From Triplophysa rosa (lineage: Eukaryota; Chordata; Actinopteri; Cypriniformes; Nemacheilidae), in assembly GCF_024868665.1 (NCBI RefSeq), contig NC_079913.1, forward strand, positions 12,291,824-12,355,823: 64,000 nucleotides of DNA, written 5' to 3'. The notes beneath the pieces are model-generated. The model was not told the origin of the DNA. It searched no databases and was given only the letters and a program-made list of their open reading frames with translations. This document shows, piece after piece, positions 1 through 12,080 of the stretch (the stretch's first letter is position 1; each line of letters starts with the position of its first letter). The position numbers were made by a program, and so were the translations under genes.

Positions 1-286
1 TATTAAAGCTCAAATTATAAATAATTATATGCTTATGAATCAAGCTTTTTTCATTTTTCAGATTTTATTACAAAAAGTAATTTTCATTTTGGATAATCTC
101 TGAAGGTGCGACAAATAGGAAGGCAAACGTGTCTAAAGTACACAGGTTTGTTTAAAGGGGATGTGCAACGGTGCTTCATGCATTCTGACACAATGTTAAA
201 CATGCTGTCTTCTCATTCTTGACATGGTAAACTTGTCAAAAAACGAGTTGGACGTATTACGTAGTATTTCTGTACTGCTATACACA
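1..286. other. AT-rich single-copy stretch
   Basis: No convincing reading frame, repeat or RNA gene is visible. The stretch ends at the target-site duplication of the hAT element that follows. Confidence 0.4.
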
Positions 287-294
287 CTCCCAAG

Positions 295-1283
295 TAGGGC
301 TGTGCCGATAAACGATATCATATCGAATCGCGATAGAATGTATTTCAAAAACGATGATAAGCTATTGGCATTTTGACTCGATATGGATTAATCTTACAGT
401 CTAACAGAACGCAGAAATAAATGCAACAACAGTCAGTCAGCGTGCAGCTTTTATCATGCACGTCAAAGTACAAAGTCCATTTCATACTGCACTTGGCAAA
501 GAAAACTCGACATGAGGAGGAAAACATGACTGGAAGCGGAAACAAAGGTGAAACTAACCTCGAGTTGTCATCACGCGGTTTATCAAGTGTCTTATTTTTT
601 TTCCGCAATCGCCGGTTAAACAAAACAAACTTGAGGCGCAATTGCAAGTGAGTTACTTCGAAACTCAAGCACAAACGTTTTTATATCCATCGTTAACATA
701 TCTGCTAACATGAGCTGGTGTATATGAAACAAACCAGCGCTGCCCTGTACAGATTAGAGATGTAATGAAGTGAGTTTGTGTGCACATTAAAATATTAAAC
801 ATTGTATGTAAGATGCCTGCATGATTAAAGAAATGTACTACAGTTTATGTGAGATGTCTTTTTGAAAGACTAAGGTTCACTGAATGCATGGAATGAATCC
901 CACTCCTCGAGCAAGACATTATTGCAGCGTTATGTATGTGCGCAGGTGCTGAGCCAATAGCGTTCGAATGTACACAGTAACGGAGCCCTTTCATTGGTTG
1001 AATGTACTGAATGAACACTCCCTTTACTTAACGAGTCAATTGAGTCAAAATGAGAGTGAATGAACTGGTACATGTTGTTTATGGCCTAATATCCTCTGTG
1101 TTGCAACAGTGCAATAATTTAATTGAATTTTAACTGTTTAAAGGTTAACTTTTGTTAATAAACTGTATTTAAAATAGATTTAAATACTGTTTTTAATTAA
1201 ATATATATCGAAATAAATATCGTTATCGATCAATATAGAAAAAAACTATCGAGTTTACTTTTTTGCCATATCGCCCAGCCCTA
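295..1283. mobile_element. Non-autonomous hAT transposon, about 1 kb
   Basis: The left end reads TAGGGCTGTGCCGATAAACG. The right end, read on the other strand, begins TAGGGCTGGGCGATATGGC, so the two ends form an imperfect terminal inverted repeat. The flanking octamers are CTCCCAAG (287-294) and TTCCCAAG (1284-1291), a 7-of-8 match that fits an aged 8-bp hAT duplication. TAGGGCTG ends with GATA-rich subterminal sequence are typical of fish hAT MITEs. Short open frames inside (for example 421-651) show no BED finger or hAT dimerisation motif, so the element looks internally deleted and dependent on a transposase supplied elsewhere. Confidence 0.85.
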
Positions 1284-1291
1284 TTCCCAAG

Positions 1292-2474
1292 GTTTGATAG
1301 GTTTCGGAAAGTTTTTTTCGAACATGAAAAAGCTTTACGTGATAACTTTTCTTAGTCCCTCATTGGGCAATTTTCCCGCAAAAGCATGCCCACAGCAAGG
1401 CGAAAGAAATAGCCCGCCCACCGACGAGCGATAGGAAGACCCGCTTACCATAAAAATGGTGGATATAACGCTGGATTTAGAGATTGTTTGAAACTGATAG
1501 ATGGAGCAGTGCTAAAAGCCCCTCAAGCCCCCCCCCCCCCCCCCCCCGCACGCGTCATATGTTTTCGGAAATAATCACTGTATCTGTCTTTAATAAATGT
1601 GATCAAACTAAAGACTAAGGATATTTGAAGGGTACGATACTATTCTGTAAGTACTCAAGGTTAACATGAGATATGCAGAAACTGTCTGAGTTACGGCCAC
1701 TTTAAAATAATGGGAGCGTTGTGGTACTGTGTGTACCTTTTTTTATAGACCTTTCACCAGGATTGAAGTGCCAGTGCATAGGCATATTTCCATCCCTCCA
1801 ACTTTCTCTATACAGTTCCAGATCAGGGACTAGCTTTCGTACCCTGTCAGCGGAAAACAGTCAACAGAGACAGATGAGATTTCGTTCTCAGATGAGATGT
1901 CTTGTAGGTAGTAGGGACAATTTACGTGTGGCATTAAAAAATAGCTTACAGCACCTTTAGGCAGCTCCGAACAAGAGCTCATGCCACAAGCCTTCGTGTT
2001 TTCCCTGAACATTCCTTTTCATCTTTGTCTCTTCTTTCTCAGCATGTGCTTCTCTCGGGGTTAAGAAGTCTATCTGATGAAAGCACTTGAGGGCTGATAT
2101 AATTCTCTCTTGCTGACGTTAATGGAATTTAGCCACAAGACTTCTTTTATTCGGGTTTCCCTCTTTGTCACTGCCTCTACATCTCTTCTCTCTTTCTCTC
2201 ACACGTCCAGGTCAAAGGTTTCCCTGTCCCTCATTCTACTGCTGTTGTTGTTACCTTTCTTTTATATCTCCTGTTCTTTGCTGTTGTGTTGTTTTTTCTT
2301 TCCCTCACCTTATCCCTCGTTTTCTTGGGTTCCTGTTCTTTGTGTTATGGCTCTCTCTTTCTCACACCATCCCTTTCTCTCTCTCTACGCCTCTCCCCCA
2401 TGGGTCTGGACCCAGCTGGCCTATAACACGTATTGATTGACCACGTAGAAGGAGAGCGAGTGAACACAAGAGAC

Positions 2475-2477
<3 letters not shown>
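1292..2477. other. Single-copy region with pyrimidine-rich tract
   Basis: No gene is recognised. 1380-1450 is relatively GC-rich. 2130-2400 is strongly pyrimidine-rich on the plus strand (TCTC and TTTC runs), which creates long open frames of low-complexity residues that I do not accept as genes. Confidence 0.4.
1528..1547. repeat. Homopolymer run of 20 C
   Basis: An uninterrupted run of 20 cytosines (G-tract on the minus strand). Its length is likely to vary between individuals and between sequencing reads. Confidence 0.95.

Positions 2478-2554
<77 letters not shown>
2478..2554. repeat. (GA)n microsatellite, about 77 bp
   Basis: A nearly pure AG dinucleotide array with one C interruption at 2521 and an AA near the end. 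It produces a spurious arginine/glutamate-rich frame on the plus strand and a serine/leucine-rich frame on the minus strand. Confidence 0.97.
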
Positions 2555-2555
<1 letters not shown>

Positions 2556-4166
2556 CAGGCCCAGCAGGCTGCAACGCACAGAGACAAAAATAGTACACCC
2601 AGGAGTTCATCCCGTGCAGAGAGAAGGGGGGTGGGGGGCGTGGCAGGTAGACACAGCGAGAAAAACAATGAAGAAGAATATGTTAAAGATGGCTGATGGG
2701 AAAATAACCGCAGGTAGCAGAGGGAGGTGGTATGTCTGAAGTCTTAAATAAAGGTCATTTTATATCACAGTAAGGGTATATTTCAGACTATAACTGTTAT
2801 TCTTGCTGGAAATTCAACAAAGAACATGTTTTATTTGATAAATCAGGATTTTTTTGCTGTTTTTGCATAGTACGCAGATTTAATTTTGGACATGAAGTGA
2901 CCCAACACAGTAACCAAAATGTCAAAGGGTGAACAAAATGTTCTTGAAATTAAACATTGAAATTTATTCATATTAATTTTAGCTAGCATATAGCAAGCAT
3001 AACTGGTCCATGTTGGCATCTGTCAAATGATACTTTTATTGGGCACGACCCAATAAAAGACATTAGAACCCATTGTAATTGCAAATTTTGTCTACATTAG
3101 ATGCGGCACGATGCGAGACTACAACCCCATTAACAACAAAGCCGTTGTCGTGTCGCGTTGCGCGTGTTGCGTCCGGTGTTTTCCTTGTAACTTTTATTAT
3201 TGATAAGCCTGTTTATGTAGCTATGAAGACTTTTAATTCATTTATATATATATATAAAAACGTTAGCATTTTCAGAACAGACCTATGACTCATTTTGGGG
3301 GTTGCGACTCGCCAGGTAAGAACCACAGCGTTGAATAACCATATGGTTACGAATTATGATCAGACAACAGTGAAATTTGACTTTATTTTAATGCAGTAAG
3401 TCTTAGTCGTAAACAACTAAACTGCTTTATGTTGGGGTGCCTTACACCCTTTAAAAACACGTCTTTCCTGGTCTGGACTTGTTTGTATTTTTACACTCTT
3501 CTATGGCTCATCATCGATTATGTAAATATTGTAAAGCAGTGCTGTCCACTGATATCAGCACAAATACATCTACAACACTAATAAAAACAGTAAAAATCTC
3601 TACCACAGATTTTTTTCATACGACCCAGCCCATGGTAGACTGTCTGCGGTCTGTCGGATTAATCCGTTTGGGCTCATGAATAGTCGATTAGCTCTGGATT
3701 ATGTAAAACAGTCAGAATGCTCCTTTGGATGAGAGCAAAAAGTAAAATAAAATAAAAAAATGAACAGACACGTACAGTACACCTACTGTTACATAGGGTA
3801 CATACTTTGCTTCGGGTCATGTACTGTTTTCAAACAAGCATCCAGATACACAGCCCCTCGAGTACTGAGGTTTGTTAGAATGCATGTAAACTTGCACAAT
3901 GCAATGCACAGCAGGACTTGCAATGTTTTGTGTATCATTCCATACTTACAGTAAGCAAAGAAAAAAGAAAGAGGGAGAGCGAGAAAATGTATATATGGGT
4001 AAACTTGTCATTATAATCTGGGATCACTAGCCTGTCTAATCTTCTATGTTTATTTGACCTCTGTTGTTTATACTGTCACCATGCCAACCAGTTGTAATGC
4101 TATTATGACATCACCGTGCAAGAGTAACACATGGCGTTGCATTTCAGGCTTAGTACACTATCCTAA
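2555..4166. other. AT-rich single-copy region
   Basis: No gene is recognised. A short perfect hairpin with 11-bp arms (CTTTTATTGGG / CCCAATAAAAG) lies at 3033-3059, and a TATATA run at about 3243-3257. Sequence at about 3095-3180 is rich in CGCG-type motifs and may be a repeat fragment, but I could not bound it. Confidence 0.35.
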
Positions 4167-4168
4167 TA

Positions 4169-4608
4169 TGTGACCCTGGACAACAAAACCTTCTTATGGT
4201 CTTATGGGTCAATGTTTCGAAATTAGGATTTTTAAATCATCTGAAAGCAGAATAATTAAGCTTTCTATTGATGAATGGTTTGTTAGGATAGGACAATATC
4301 TGACAGAGATACAACCGTTTAATGCTCTGGAATCTGAGGTTGAAAATAAATCTAAATATTGAGAAAATTGCCTTTGAAGTTGTTCATCAGAGGCACTGTA
4401 GCAGGCCATCCACTCACAAAAATAAAGTTTTTATATATTAACGGTATGAAATTTACAGTATATCTTCATGGAACATGATCTTTACTTAATAGCCTAATGA
4501 TTTTTGGCATAAAAGAAAAATCGATAATTTGACCTATCCATGCATTTTTGGCTTTTACCAAAAATCTTCCCGTGCTACTTAAGACTGGTTTTGTGATCCA
4601 GGGTCACA
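4169..4608. mobile_element. Fold-back DNA element with TGTGACCCTGGA ends
   Basis: The left end reads TGTGACCCTGGACAACAAAA and the right end reads TTTTGTGATCCAGGGTCACA, giving inverted termini of about 20 bp. Both ends are flanked by TA (4167-4168 and 4609-4610), which fits a TA target duplication of Tc1/mariner type, although TA could also belong to the inverted repeat. The 440-bp interior is AT-rich and has no transposase. I recognise the ends as a MITE that is extremely common in zebrafish and other cyprinids, but I do not give a database name. Confidence 0.85.
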
Positions 4609-4610
4609 TA

Positions 4611-5392
4611 TTCATTCCGCACTATTCTCTGGCCTATTTCTTCCCATTTTATCCCAGAATGCCATACCCTGTGCGGTTTTTGCCCTGCGCAGTGGACCTT
4701 ACCGGTTTAATTGAAGAGGTCTTGGGTAGCGAAATGTGAGTTTAAATAAATTTGCCATTTCTCTCCAAGTCCTACATTCATTAAGAAACCTTTTTCTTCT
4801 TTTTTCTCTTTCCGTCTCCCCCCTATTTCTTTTGTTTCAACATCCCTCCCCCCGTTCCCCTCATTAAAGCAGGACCCTGAGAGCGCCGGTCACTGCTTCT
4901 CATTTATTTTCATTTGAAACTCGCGCAGCTTCACTGAGCCTCGGCTCGACGGTGGGTACCTAGGGACAGGTCATTCTCCTTAAACACAAAAACACCCGTT
5001 TCTGCAGCACACTCGCACACACACATATCCCAGAATGCACAGTGACAGCGGGCTGTCACCACAGGCACACACAGACATGACCGCCATCGCCTTGTTTAAC
5101 CGCAATGAAGGCTTTCCAAACCACTAATTGCAGAGTGCAGGTTCCAGTGTTTGTAGCAGAAAGTCGGCGGTAGTGCTGTACGAGTGGTTTTAGAAAGAAA
5201 GTGTAAGCTTTTATGACAGACCGTGCAGCACGATCTGACCCGGGATCATCAGCGACTGCTTAACCCCGCTTTTGGCTTTGTGTGAGAAACAATTTCAGCC
5301 TTAGTTAAAGAATTTAACCAGAGAATATACCTCTGTTTGTCTTTAAAATACCACACACATAAAGATTTTATCATAGAGATTTAAAGCCTAGT
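4611..5392. other. Single-copy region
   Basis: A T/C-rich tract lies at 4795-4860, followed by CpG-bearing sequence to about 5300. No gene or repeat family is recognised. Candidate regulatory sequence only. Confidence 0.3.
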
Positions 5393-5612
5393 AAAGGGAT
5401 AGTTCACCCAGGCAGTCAGTAAGTTTTAATACCAAGAAACCCCAAAACACTGTCTAGCAAGGCAACTCAATAGGGTTTGAGACTGATTTCCATAAATGTT
5501 GTCTAGGTAGGCATCTCATTACATTTCGAGACTAAAATGTCCGGTAAATGTGTCTAGGTAAGCACCTCATTAGTTTTTGAGCCCATAAAGCCCAAAAGAT
5601 GTCTGGTGGGCA
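5393..5612. repeat. TTAA-family end followed by a degenerate 50-bp tandem repeat
   Basis: AAAGGGATAGTTCACCCA at 5394-5411 matches the left end of the TTAA-flanked family found throughout the window. After it, units beginning TGTCTAG or TGTCTGG start at 5451, 5500, 5551 and 5600, a period of 49-51 bp. Each full unit carries a core like GGTAGGCATCTCATT and then TTTGAGAC. Copies differ at many positions. A single related unit occurs at about 34568-34600. This looks like an internal minisatellite of a decayed MITE. Confidence 0.7.
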
Positions 5613-8558
5613 GATTGCAACGTTTTCAAACACAGCTATAGAAACCAGCCAGACCGTAAACGGCACAACAAAAGAAGTATCAGAGCTGTTCAACAACAGT
5701 AATATAACACCTTACAATCAATCGTAATTGTAGTCATTGTATTTCAAGACATCATTACGGTACATTCAGGATCAGATGGATTGAAATAGGCATAGCGATA
5801 CAAATCGATGCGAAGCCGCAGCATACGAAGCGTTACATCAAATGCCAGGGGCACGTGTAATAGATTTATTTAGGTCGGCATATTGGGTTGTCCCATGTAT
5901 GTGACGCTTCATGCAATGTCATAAATCACTCCAATTCGTCAACAACAGCAAACGTAAACGTTCTCAAAGTGTCAAGTGCATGAACAGACCCCAGTCGTGT
6001 TAGGGTGCAATAACAAACAGACGGTCATATTTCTCTCAATCGTGTGTGATTGTTATGCGTTTCAGTGGGCACACACTTGCACCAAGCCATTTGCCATTGG
6101 AGGTTGTTGAGTTATGAGCGAGTTGCGTGTGAGACAGCAGAAGACCTGACACCAGTCATGGGAGAGATTCATGCTCCTTAGGGGACTATTTTAAAAGCCA
6201 TTGAGCACGAGCACGGTGAATGAGTAAAAGGCCATAAATCTGCTGTTTAAACCAACATGGCCGCCTCTCCGGCCCAACTAATGCCCTCACACCCCATTAC
6301 ACTCCACCGCATTAAACACCCGTGTTATTAACTGCCCGTAGCCCTTGGAAGAAAAACAGCATGGGCTGATTAGCATCCTTCTCCTGCGCTTCTAAAAAAT
6401 GACCAGAGATGAGAAAAGAGAGGTGGAAAACAAGCCATGAAGTGAGTGACAGCCTCATTGTCGGGGCATCCCATTGTTGAGAGCGCTTTTAACACAACCC
6501 ACCATTCCCCCCACTTCCCCCTCCAAATCCAATCGCTGGAGAGGCGTGCAAACAAAAGCAGACATCTTTCTAGTGGCGGGACGGGGCTTAACTCCTCCTG
6601 CTCATCTATCTCTCTTTGTTTAATGCGATTATTACATCCAAACAAACTCAGGTTGTATGTTCTTGAAAATGTTTGCGCATGTAACCGTCCATAAAAGCGC
6701 TTTGTGGGATGCAATAATACACATTAAGATGATCGCAATAAGTACACAAAGACGTTTGTAACAAGTGCGGCCAGTGATCGCATTTTCCATGCAAAATTTG
6801 CATTCGCAGTTGTATCAAGACAGGTTATCTCTCTTTCTCTTATTCTCTGGCTCTCGCGTACACACACATGATCCCGCATGCACGCTGGGTACGTGATAAA
6901 CGCGCTCCTCCGGGCACAAACACATGTCTGATGGCTGTATCAACTCTTTAGTATTTGAGAGGCTACAACCGCAGGAAAGAGATGTGCTATTGAGAAACGA
7001 TACAAGCTGTGAATTTCTATGACTGGGATGACAAGAACAGGCGGTGCAGCGCAGTCAGGATTCCGCAATTTGACAAATCTGCATGCACTCAAACGGCCTA
7101 CGGACGGCATGTCAGCGAACCTCGCCTACAAAACCGCAGGGCTGCCGTCAACCAAACATTCCTAAAACATCTCACCACAAGCCTGCAGCTACGATCCTTC
7201 CCGCACTAGCGTGCATGCGCGCGCATGCATGCATGTCTTTGTGTATTGTCCGGGGACGGCTTTACCTCAGTAGCAGTTCCTCTGTGCTCCTCATGGAGAC
7301 AGGGTTGTTTGCCGTGGATGGGTATCGCATGCTGTCCACACACACACTCGGCACAAAGCCCAGCTCAGACGAGTGCTCCAACATCGTCGTAACTCCAAAC
7401 GCAAGCACGCACTACACGCACACGATCCTTGTGCTTTTGGTTGTGGCGGGTGTGCGCTGGCCCTTCTCTCTGGTGTCTGAATCGCTCTCTCTCGCTCACT
7501 CGCTCGTTGTAACACTCCCACCCACCCTCATCGGCTCCCTCCTCTCCTCTCCACTCCTCCCTCCCCCCTTCTGTCTGATTCACTGGGCTGTGATAACCCT
7601 TTCTGACAGCTCATGTTGTTTTTGGGCCAGAGCTAGAGCTGTTAGCCTGGTTCTTGCTAGCGTTGAGAAGCCTGCTGTTGGATGCCTCCGATGCCCCGAG
7701 TCCCTGAGGACAGCTCGTATCTGGTCTCGCCCATCTGTACAAGTTGTACAAACGATAGACTGGACTTTTAATATTTTACAAAAGTAGGTTTGGTGCTTGG
7801 TTACGAATCATTTTCTGAAGGAAGTCCTGTCCTTCTTTTCCCCACATTTTTTGGCAAATAATGGGCCTTTTGTACAGGATGCTGTTTTCATTACACGCAA
7901 CCAAATGTCATCCCATCAGGTTTTTCTAAGTCAAACTATTTTTTAAATGTTTGAGAAAACATACTGTAACTAAACTCAAATTCGAATAAAAGAAACAGAA
8001 CGCAAAACTGTGTTGCGAACTATTTTCAAGGAAAAAAGCCTACTTGGTAAGTGGCTAAATGATGTTATGTGATGTCATGCTAATAACATGCATATTAGCA
8101 TTAGCATCAGTACATCATTCTTGCACTGACTTCTACGGATAAATGACTGGTCATTGGAAACTCTGTTTCTGACATCGCCCTTGTGGAGCAGTACTGGCGA
8201 TATTTTTTTGAAAAAATAAGTTGCTGAATGGGTGTGAAGTTGCTAGATCTAGCGACAAAGTCCCTAAATTTGCAACACTGAGGCAAAATCGTAAGGCATG
8301 AGCATTGCTTAATGACAAAAATTAGGACTTTTCTGGCTGCAATTATTCAATGCTAAAAACCGGACAGCTCACAATTATTAGCTTTCTGTTTCTATCATTG
8401 ATTAATCATTGTCAGAAAAGTTAATAACTTTGTTGGGGTTAACCAAACAACTGAGTGGATGTGCTGAGTGGCTTCCTAAAACATTCATGCTGTAAAAAAT
8501 AATAAATTAGAAAGGGATCTCCTTCAGACATTTTGTTGATGTCATCTGGTTTCATTTC
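5613..8558. other. Single-copy region, possible regulatory sequence
   Basis: High-complexity sequence with no recognised repeat family. 6220-6720 is balanced in composition and has no stop-poor conserved-looking frame. A 234-codon plus-strand frame at 7083-7787 crosses a C/T-rich tract and shows no domain, no steady codon pattern and no splice or start context, so I do not call it a gene. A Z-DNA-prone alternating tract lies at 7211-7236. Confidence 0.35.
7211..7236. other. Alternating purine-pyrimidine tract (Z-DNA-prone)
   Basis: Twenty-six consecutive bases alternate purine and pyrimidine, centred on GCATGCGCGCGCATGC. The centre is a perfect palindrome. Such tracts can adopt left-handed DNA under supercoiling; nothing in the sequence shows that it does so here. 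Confidence 0.7.
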
Positions 8559-8767
8559 TTAAAGCTGCAATCTGTTATTTTGTTGGTTAAAAAATATTAA
8601 AAATTAGCTTTTAATAATAATTTATAATTAAAGCTGTTGTGTACGATTTCGTGGGAGACGTCAGTTTAATGGACCTATTTACCTATGTAAACATAAGTAA
8701 AAAGTAACCTGCAATTTTATGTTTCAGAAATTGTGATTTGGGGGCAAAAGTTATGAATTTCAGCTTC
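8559..8767. mobile_element. Small TTAAAGCTGCA-ended MITE
   Basis: The left end reads TTAAAGCTGCAATCTGTTA and the right end reads AAAAGTTATGAATTTCAGCTT, which is a degenerate inverted copy. The block GTAACCTGCAATTTTATGTT inside is found again, inverted, at about 51769-51788. A better preserved right end lies at 28578-28607. Three occurrences of one family within 64 kb support the call. Confidence 0.65.
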
Positions 8768-10965
8768 TTTATATCAGTTGAAGTCAAACGATGTCAAATT
8801 GACATTACCTGCAAAATGTGTACAATTTGAATCATTGTTACAAACTCACCCATGCAAATCAGGGTAAGGTAAGGAGACGCCTTTAAATATTCATGTGTAC
8901 TTGCTTATTAACTGATTATTGTCTATTTTTTAAGAGAAAAGCCAATGCACAACAAAGGAGATCTTAATATTTCATCAAACTTTCTCCTTATGGAAAAAAC
9001 TGGACGTTTTCTTGTGCTTTTTTGTTTAAACCACCAAATTTCAAGCCACGAACCGTGTGGTTTTTATTGTAATTATTTATTTCTTTTTACAAAGAGGCTT
9101 AAGTTTTTGAGGACCATTGTTGTGATGATTTAGTCTGGTTGTGGGAAAGCAGAAAACCACCAGAGATGTGGATTAGTTTAAATGAGGCTTCAGAGCGTGT
9201 GTTGTTCCAAGAAGCCTATTTCGCCTCCCAATGGGCACATTTTGTTAAAAAGTTACACTCATGTGAAAATAACCTCTTGTCGTTGCTCTTTATTTTCCCC
9301 ATCTGCTCTTACCTCTCCATCTCTCTCTCTTTCCCTCTGTTCTGGAAAAAAACATATTCACGTCTTTTCTCTTTTAAATGTCTCCTCCTTTCACAAGTTT
9401 CTCGCTCTCTCTCCCCTTTCCAAATGTCTTCCAGATCTGCCTGTTTAAAAATGCATTGTGTTTATTACGGCTCATGAAAGTTTAATCGCGAGAAAAACAC
9501 ATCAGAGGATCAAGGGCAACGATTCATTAAAGGACAAAATTTTGTGTTGCACCTTTGCGCGCCTGGATATTCCATAACACTTGCGATAATTGGCAAAGTA
9601 ATTTGTTTACCAAACACCTGCTATGCAGATTTGCCCCATTATATGTCCTAAAAAGTTATTTATTGCAACACAAGCACATCTCTCATTGGCTTCAAAAAGA
9701 CGTTTTCTATTGGTGCTGATTCGAGATGCGCCTTTCATTGACCATATTGATTTTCGATTATGGATGTCATGCAAATAAAACTGGTTAGGGGCGTAAAATA
9801 ACCAGTTTGGAATGTCTCTCCATTTCATCTTTTCTTTCTCTTGCTCTGTCTTTCCCCAACATCAGCCCACCCCGCCAGTCACATACGAGCTAGTCGGTGT
9901 CAATGTAATGGTTGTCCAGCAGCAAGCATTTCTGAGTGGCAAGCATACAGCCACATTTGAGCAGGCTGGACGAAAATGCCACATCCATTACCAATCAATT
10001 TAAATTCACACCGTTTTTCATTGCAATTTGCGAGAGGGTTTGCGTACAGCTGCTTTGTGATCAAGGAGTCTCTTTTTTGCCATTTGTTTTGCAACGAGCG
10101 TTAGGTGCAAGTCGAGTTATTGCTGGCATCCATAGAGAAATGATATGCCAGACATGATCCCTGCTATCCTGTGATCTCCGGCAAAGGCATTTGATTAGCG
10201 GTGTCTGAGACAGATGCCTAATCACAGTCAATTGCCTTAGTCCGTTGGGCCCATTATAAGTGATTAGTGCAATATTTAAGATTAACATAAGGAAACTGGG
10301 AAGAGACGAGTAGAGAAAAGAACAGATGAGAAATAATGAGAAGAAACAAGAAGAAGCCACTTGAGAAGAATGGAGAAAAGATGAGACAAACGAGGTAAGA
10401 GACGACTAGAGAAGATACAAAAATGAATAAGGAAACCGAAAGTGCGGTGCAGGGAGACGGGGTGAAAATAGATGAGATCTCTGCATAAACAGACACAGAG
10501 GCCTGGGACAATGTGCACATCACACACAGACAAAGCAGGCCGATTATAAAATCATGTGCAGTTCATCGCACAAACATAACGTCCTCTGTCAAGTCACTTT
10601 TTGCATTTACAGTTGAATGAAATGACCTACTTACAGGATCTTCTTTCTCTTTGCCTGTTTGTATTCCTTTTCTATCCGTCTTAATTTTCTTATCGTCTAT
10701 TTATCACTACTGTAGTCCCTAAACAAATTGTGTGTTCCTTAAGGGTGATTAAAAGCTCAATGCCCAATTGCTTCCACCCGTACAGGCCTTGTCCAAACTC
10801 ATTCATTTTTAATAGAAAACGCATTTTTTCTCTCTCTATTTTGGCCTTCCATCAAATAAACACAAAGTTTATTGAAAAACAAAAATTTTGTGTTGAAGTG
10901 TGTACTGTGAAAACAGAAGCTTTTGAAAAGTTTCACCATTTTTTTTATTGTTTTTGATCGTGTTG
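8768..10965. other. Single-copy region, possible conserved non-coding sequence
   Basis: No gene or transposon is recognised. T/C-rich runs occupy 9290-9430. 9960-10250 is high-complexity sequence (for example TTTTTCATTGCAATTTGCG, and CTAATCACAGTCAATTGCC further on) of the sort often seen in vertebrate conserved non-coding elements, but this is a guess from texture alone. 10290-10440 is purine-rich (AGAAGA-type). Confidence 0.3.
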
Positions 10966-11356
10966 TTAAAGTCCCCGTGAACCGGATTTGTGATCGTTTT
11001 TACTTTCGTATTCTGACGTAATTTCGATTGAGAAAAAAAAAACAGTGAGCATGGCTTGTTTTTTCAATGCGATTTCATTGGATGTGTAAAAACAGCTGTA
11101 GCCTTCTGAAATGGAACTGGCAGCAGACCGACAGTTGAAGGGGAGGAGTTAACGGATGCTCCGCCCAAGCTGTCTAACTTACATCATTGGATAGTCACTA
11201 GAGGGCGGAAGTGCATTTTCAGATTTTAACTGAAGCCTATGAGGGCACATGAATTTTAAAAAGAGAATGACCCGCACTGGTAAGCTATTTACAACAAACG
11301 CTGCAATATTTAATGAAAAATAGATGATGTCATTTTTTGTTTCACTGCCACTGTAA
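10966..11356. mobile_element. TTAAAGTCCCCGTGAACC-ended MITE
   Basis: The left end is TTAAAGTCCCCGTGAACCGG at 10966. The right end TTCACTGCCACTGTAAAG at 11341-11358 is a degenerate inverted partner: both read inward as T-TAAAGT-CC-GTGAA. The interior has GGGGAGGAGTTAACGG and CCGCCCAAGC motifs common in cyprinid repeat MITEs. No coding sequence. Confidence 0.6.
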
Positions 11357-11861
11357 AGATTTACAATCTTTAAATGTCAGTTTTTACATGCTTCAGATTG
11401 CACAGAAAACTGAATGTTTACGTGCATTTTTTGTTCAGCGGTGGAACGCAAGGATATGGTGTTGTATTACCCAAAAAACATCTTACCTTATTGTCGGTCT
11501 ATTTAAAAAAAACTCTGCATTTCCTCTACATTGCCATGACATTTCAAAGAAGCGGAAAGTAAATAAACGCCTGACAGAAATGACACATGTCAAATCGTCT
11601 TAAGTTTTACTCATGCACTATACAGAGATGTAAGACTGGACTATGGGGCATATCATCCTAAAATCGTTCTAAAATGCCAAAAATCTCACTCAAGGAGCTT
11701 CCAGAAACAGACATAAAGGATGTACATACAGTTCTTGTGTTCACTAACAGCTGGTTGGAACAGAAAATAAACAGAATGCAGAAGCCAGGATTGTTTAAAT
11801 ACCTTCTACGTTATTCATAATTAGGATATTATTGGGACACAAAATATTATAGCAGGTATTC
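11357..11861. other. AT-rich single-copy region
   Basis: Nothing recognised. Short frames here have no domain features. Confidence 0.35.
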
Positions 11862-12080
11862 CAGTTTCCCCCCAAAGTCTAAAGACATGCAAAATAGATG
11901 AATTAGAATGACTAAAATCGCCCTTAGATGTGTAAGTGTGGGTATGAATGTGTGTGTCTGTGGGTGCTCTGCGATGCACCGGCCATCTATCCAGGGTGTA
12001 TCCCGCCTGCGGTCTAAGATGCTGGGAAAGAGTCCAGCCCTCCCATCACCCCGCAGAGGTCAAGCGGGTTGGGAGAAGGG
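11862..12080 (+). repeat. Retroposon 3' tail fragment (LINE/SINE type)
   Basis: GTTTCCCCCCAAAGTC near the start, TGCTCTGCGATGCACCGGCC in the middle and CCAGGGTGTATCCCGCCTG followed by a GAGTCCAGCCCTCCCA block match a tail that is widespread in fish retroposons, where it usually reads CTGCGATGG...GTCCAGGGTGTA...GGCTCCAGC. I read it as a 5'-truncated insertion in plus orientation. The exact family (L2-like or another LINE) is uncertain, and no poly-A or short tandem tail is clear. Confidence 0.55.

Noticed and set aside
345..674. 109-codon minus-strand frame in the first hAT
   Set aside because: No BED finger, catalytic or dimerisation motif; probably chance within a non-autonomous element.
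2345..2696. Open frames on both strands
   Set aside because: Produced by the (GA)n array and neighbouring pyrimidine-rich sequence.
5451..5612. Regularly spaced repeat like a CRISPR array
   Set aside because: Units are diverged along their whole length with no constant repeat and variable spacer pattern, and the DNA is vertebrate.
7083..7787. 234-codon plus-strand frame
   Set aside because: Low-complexity C/T-rich sequence, no domain, other frames also open, and no start or splice context.
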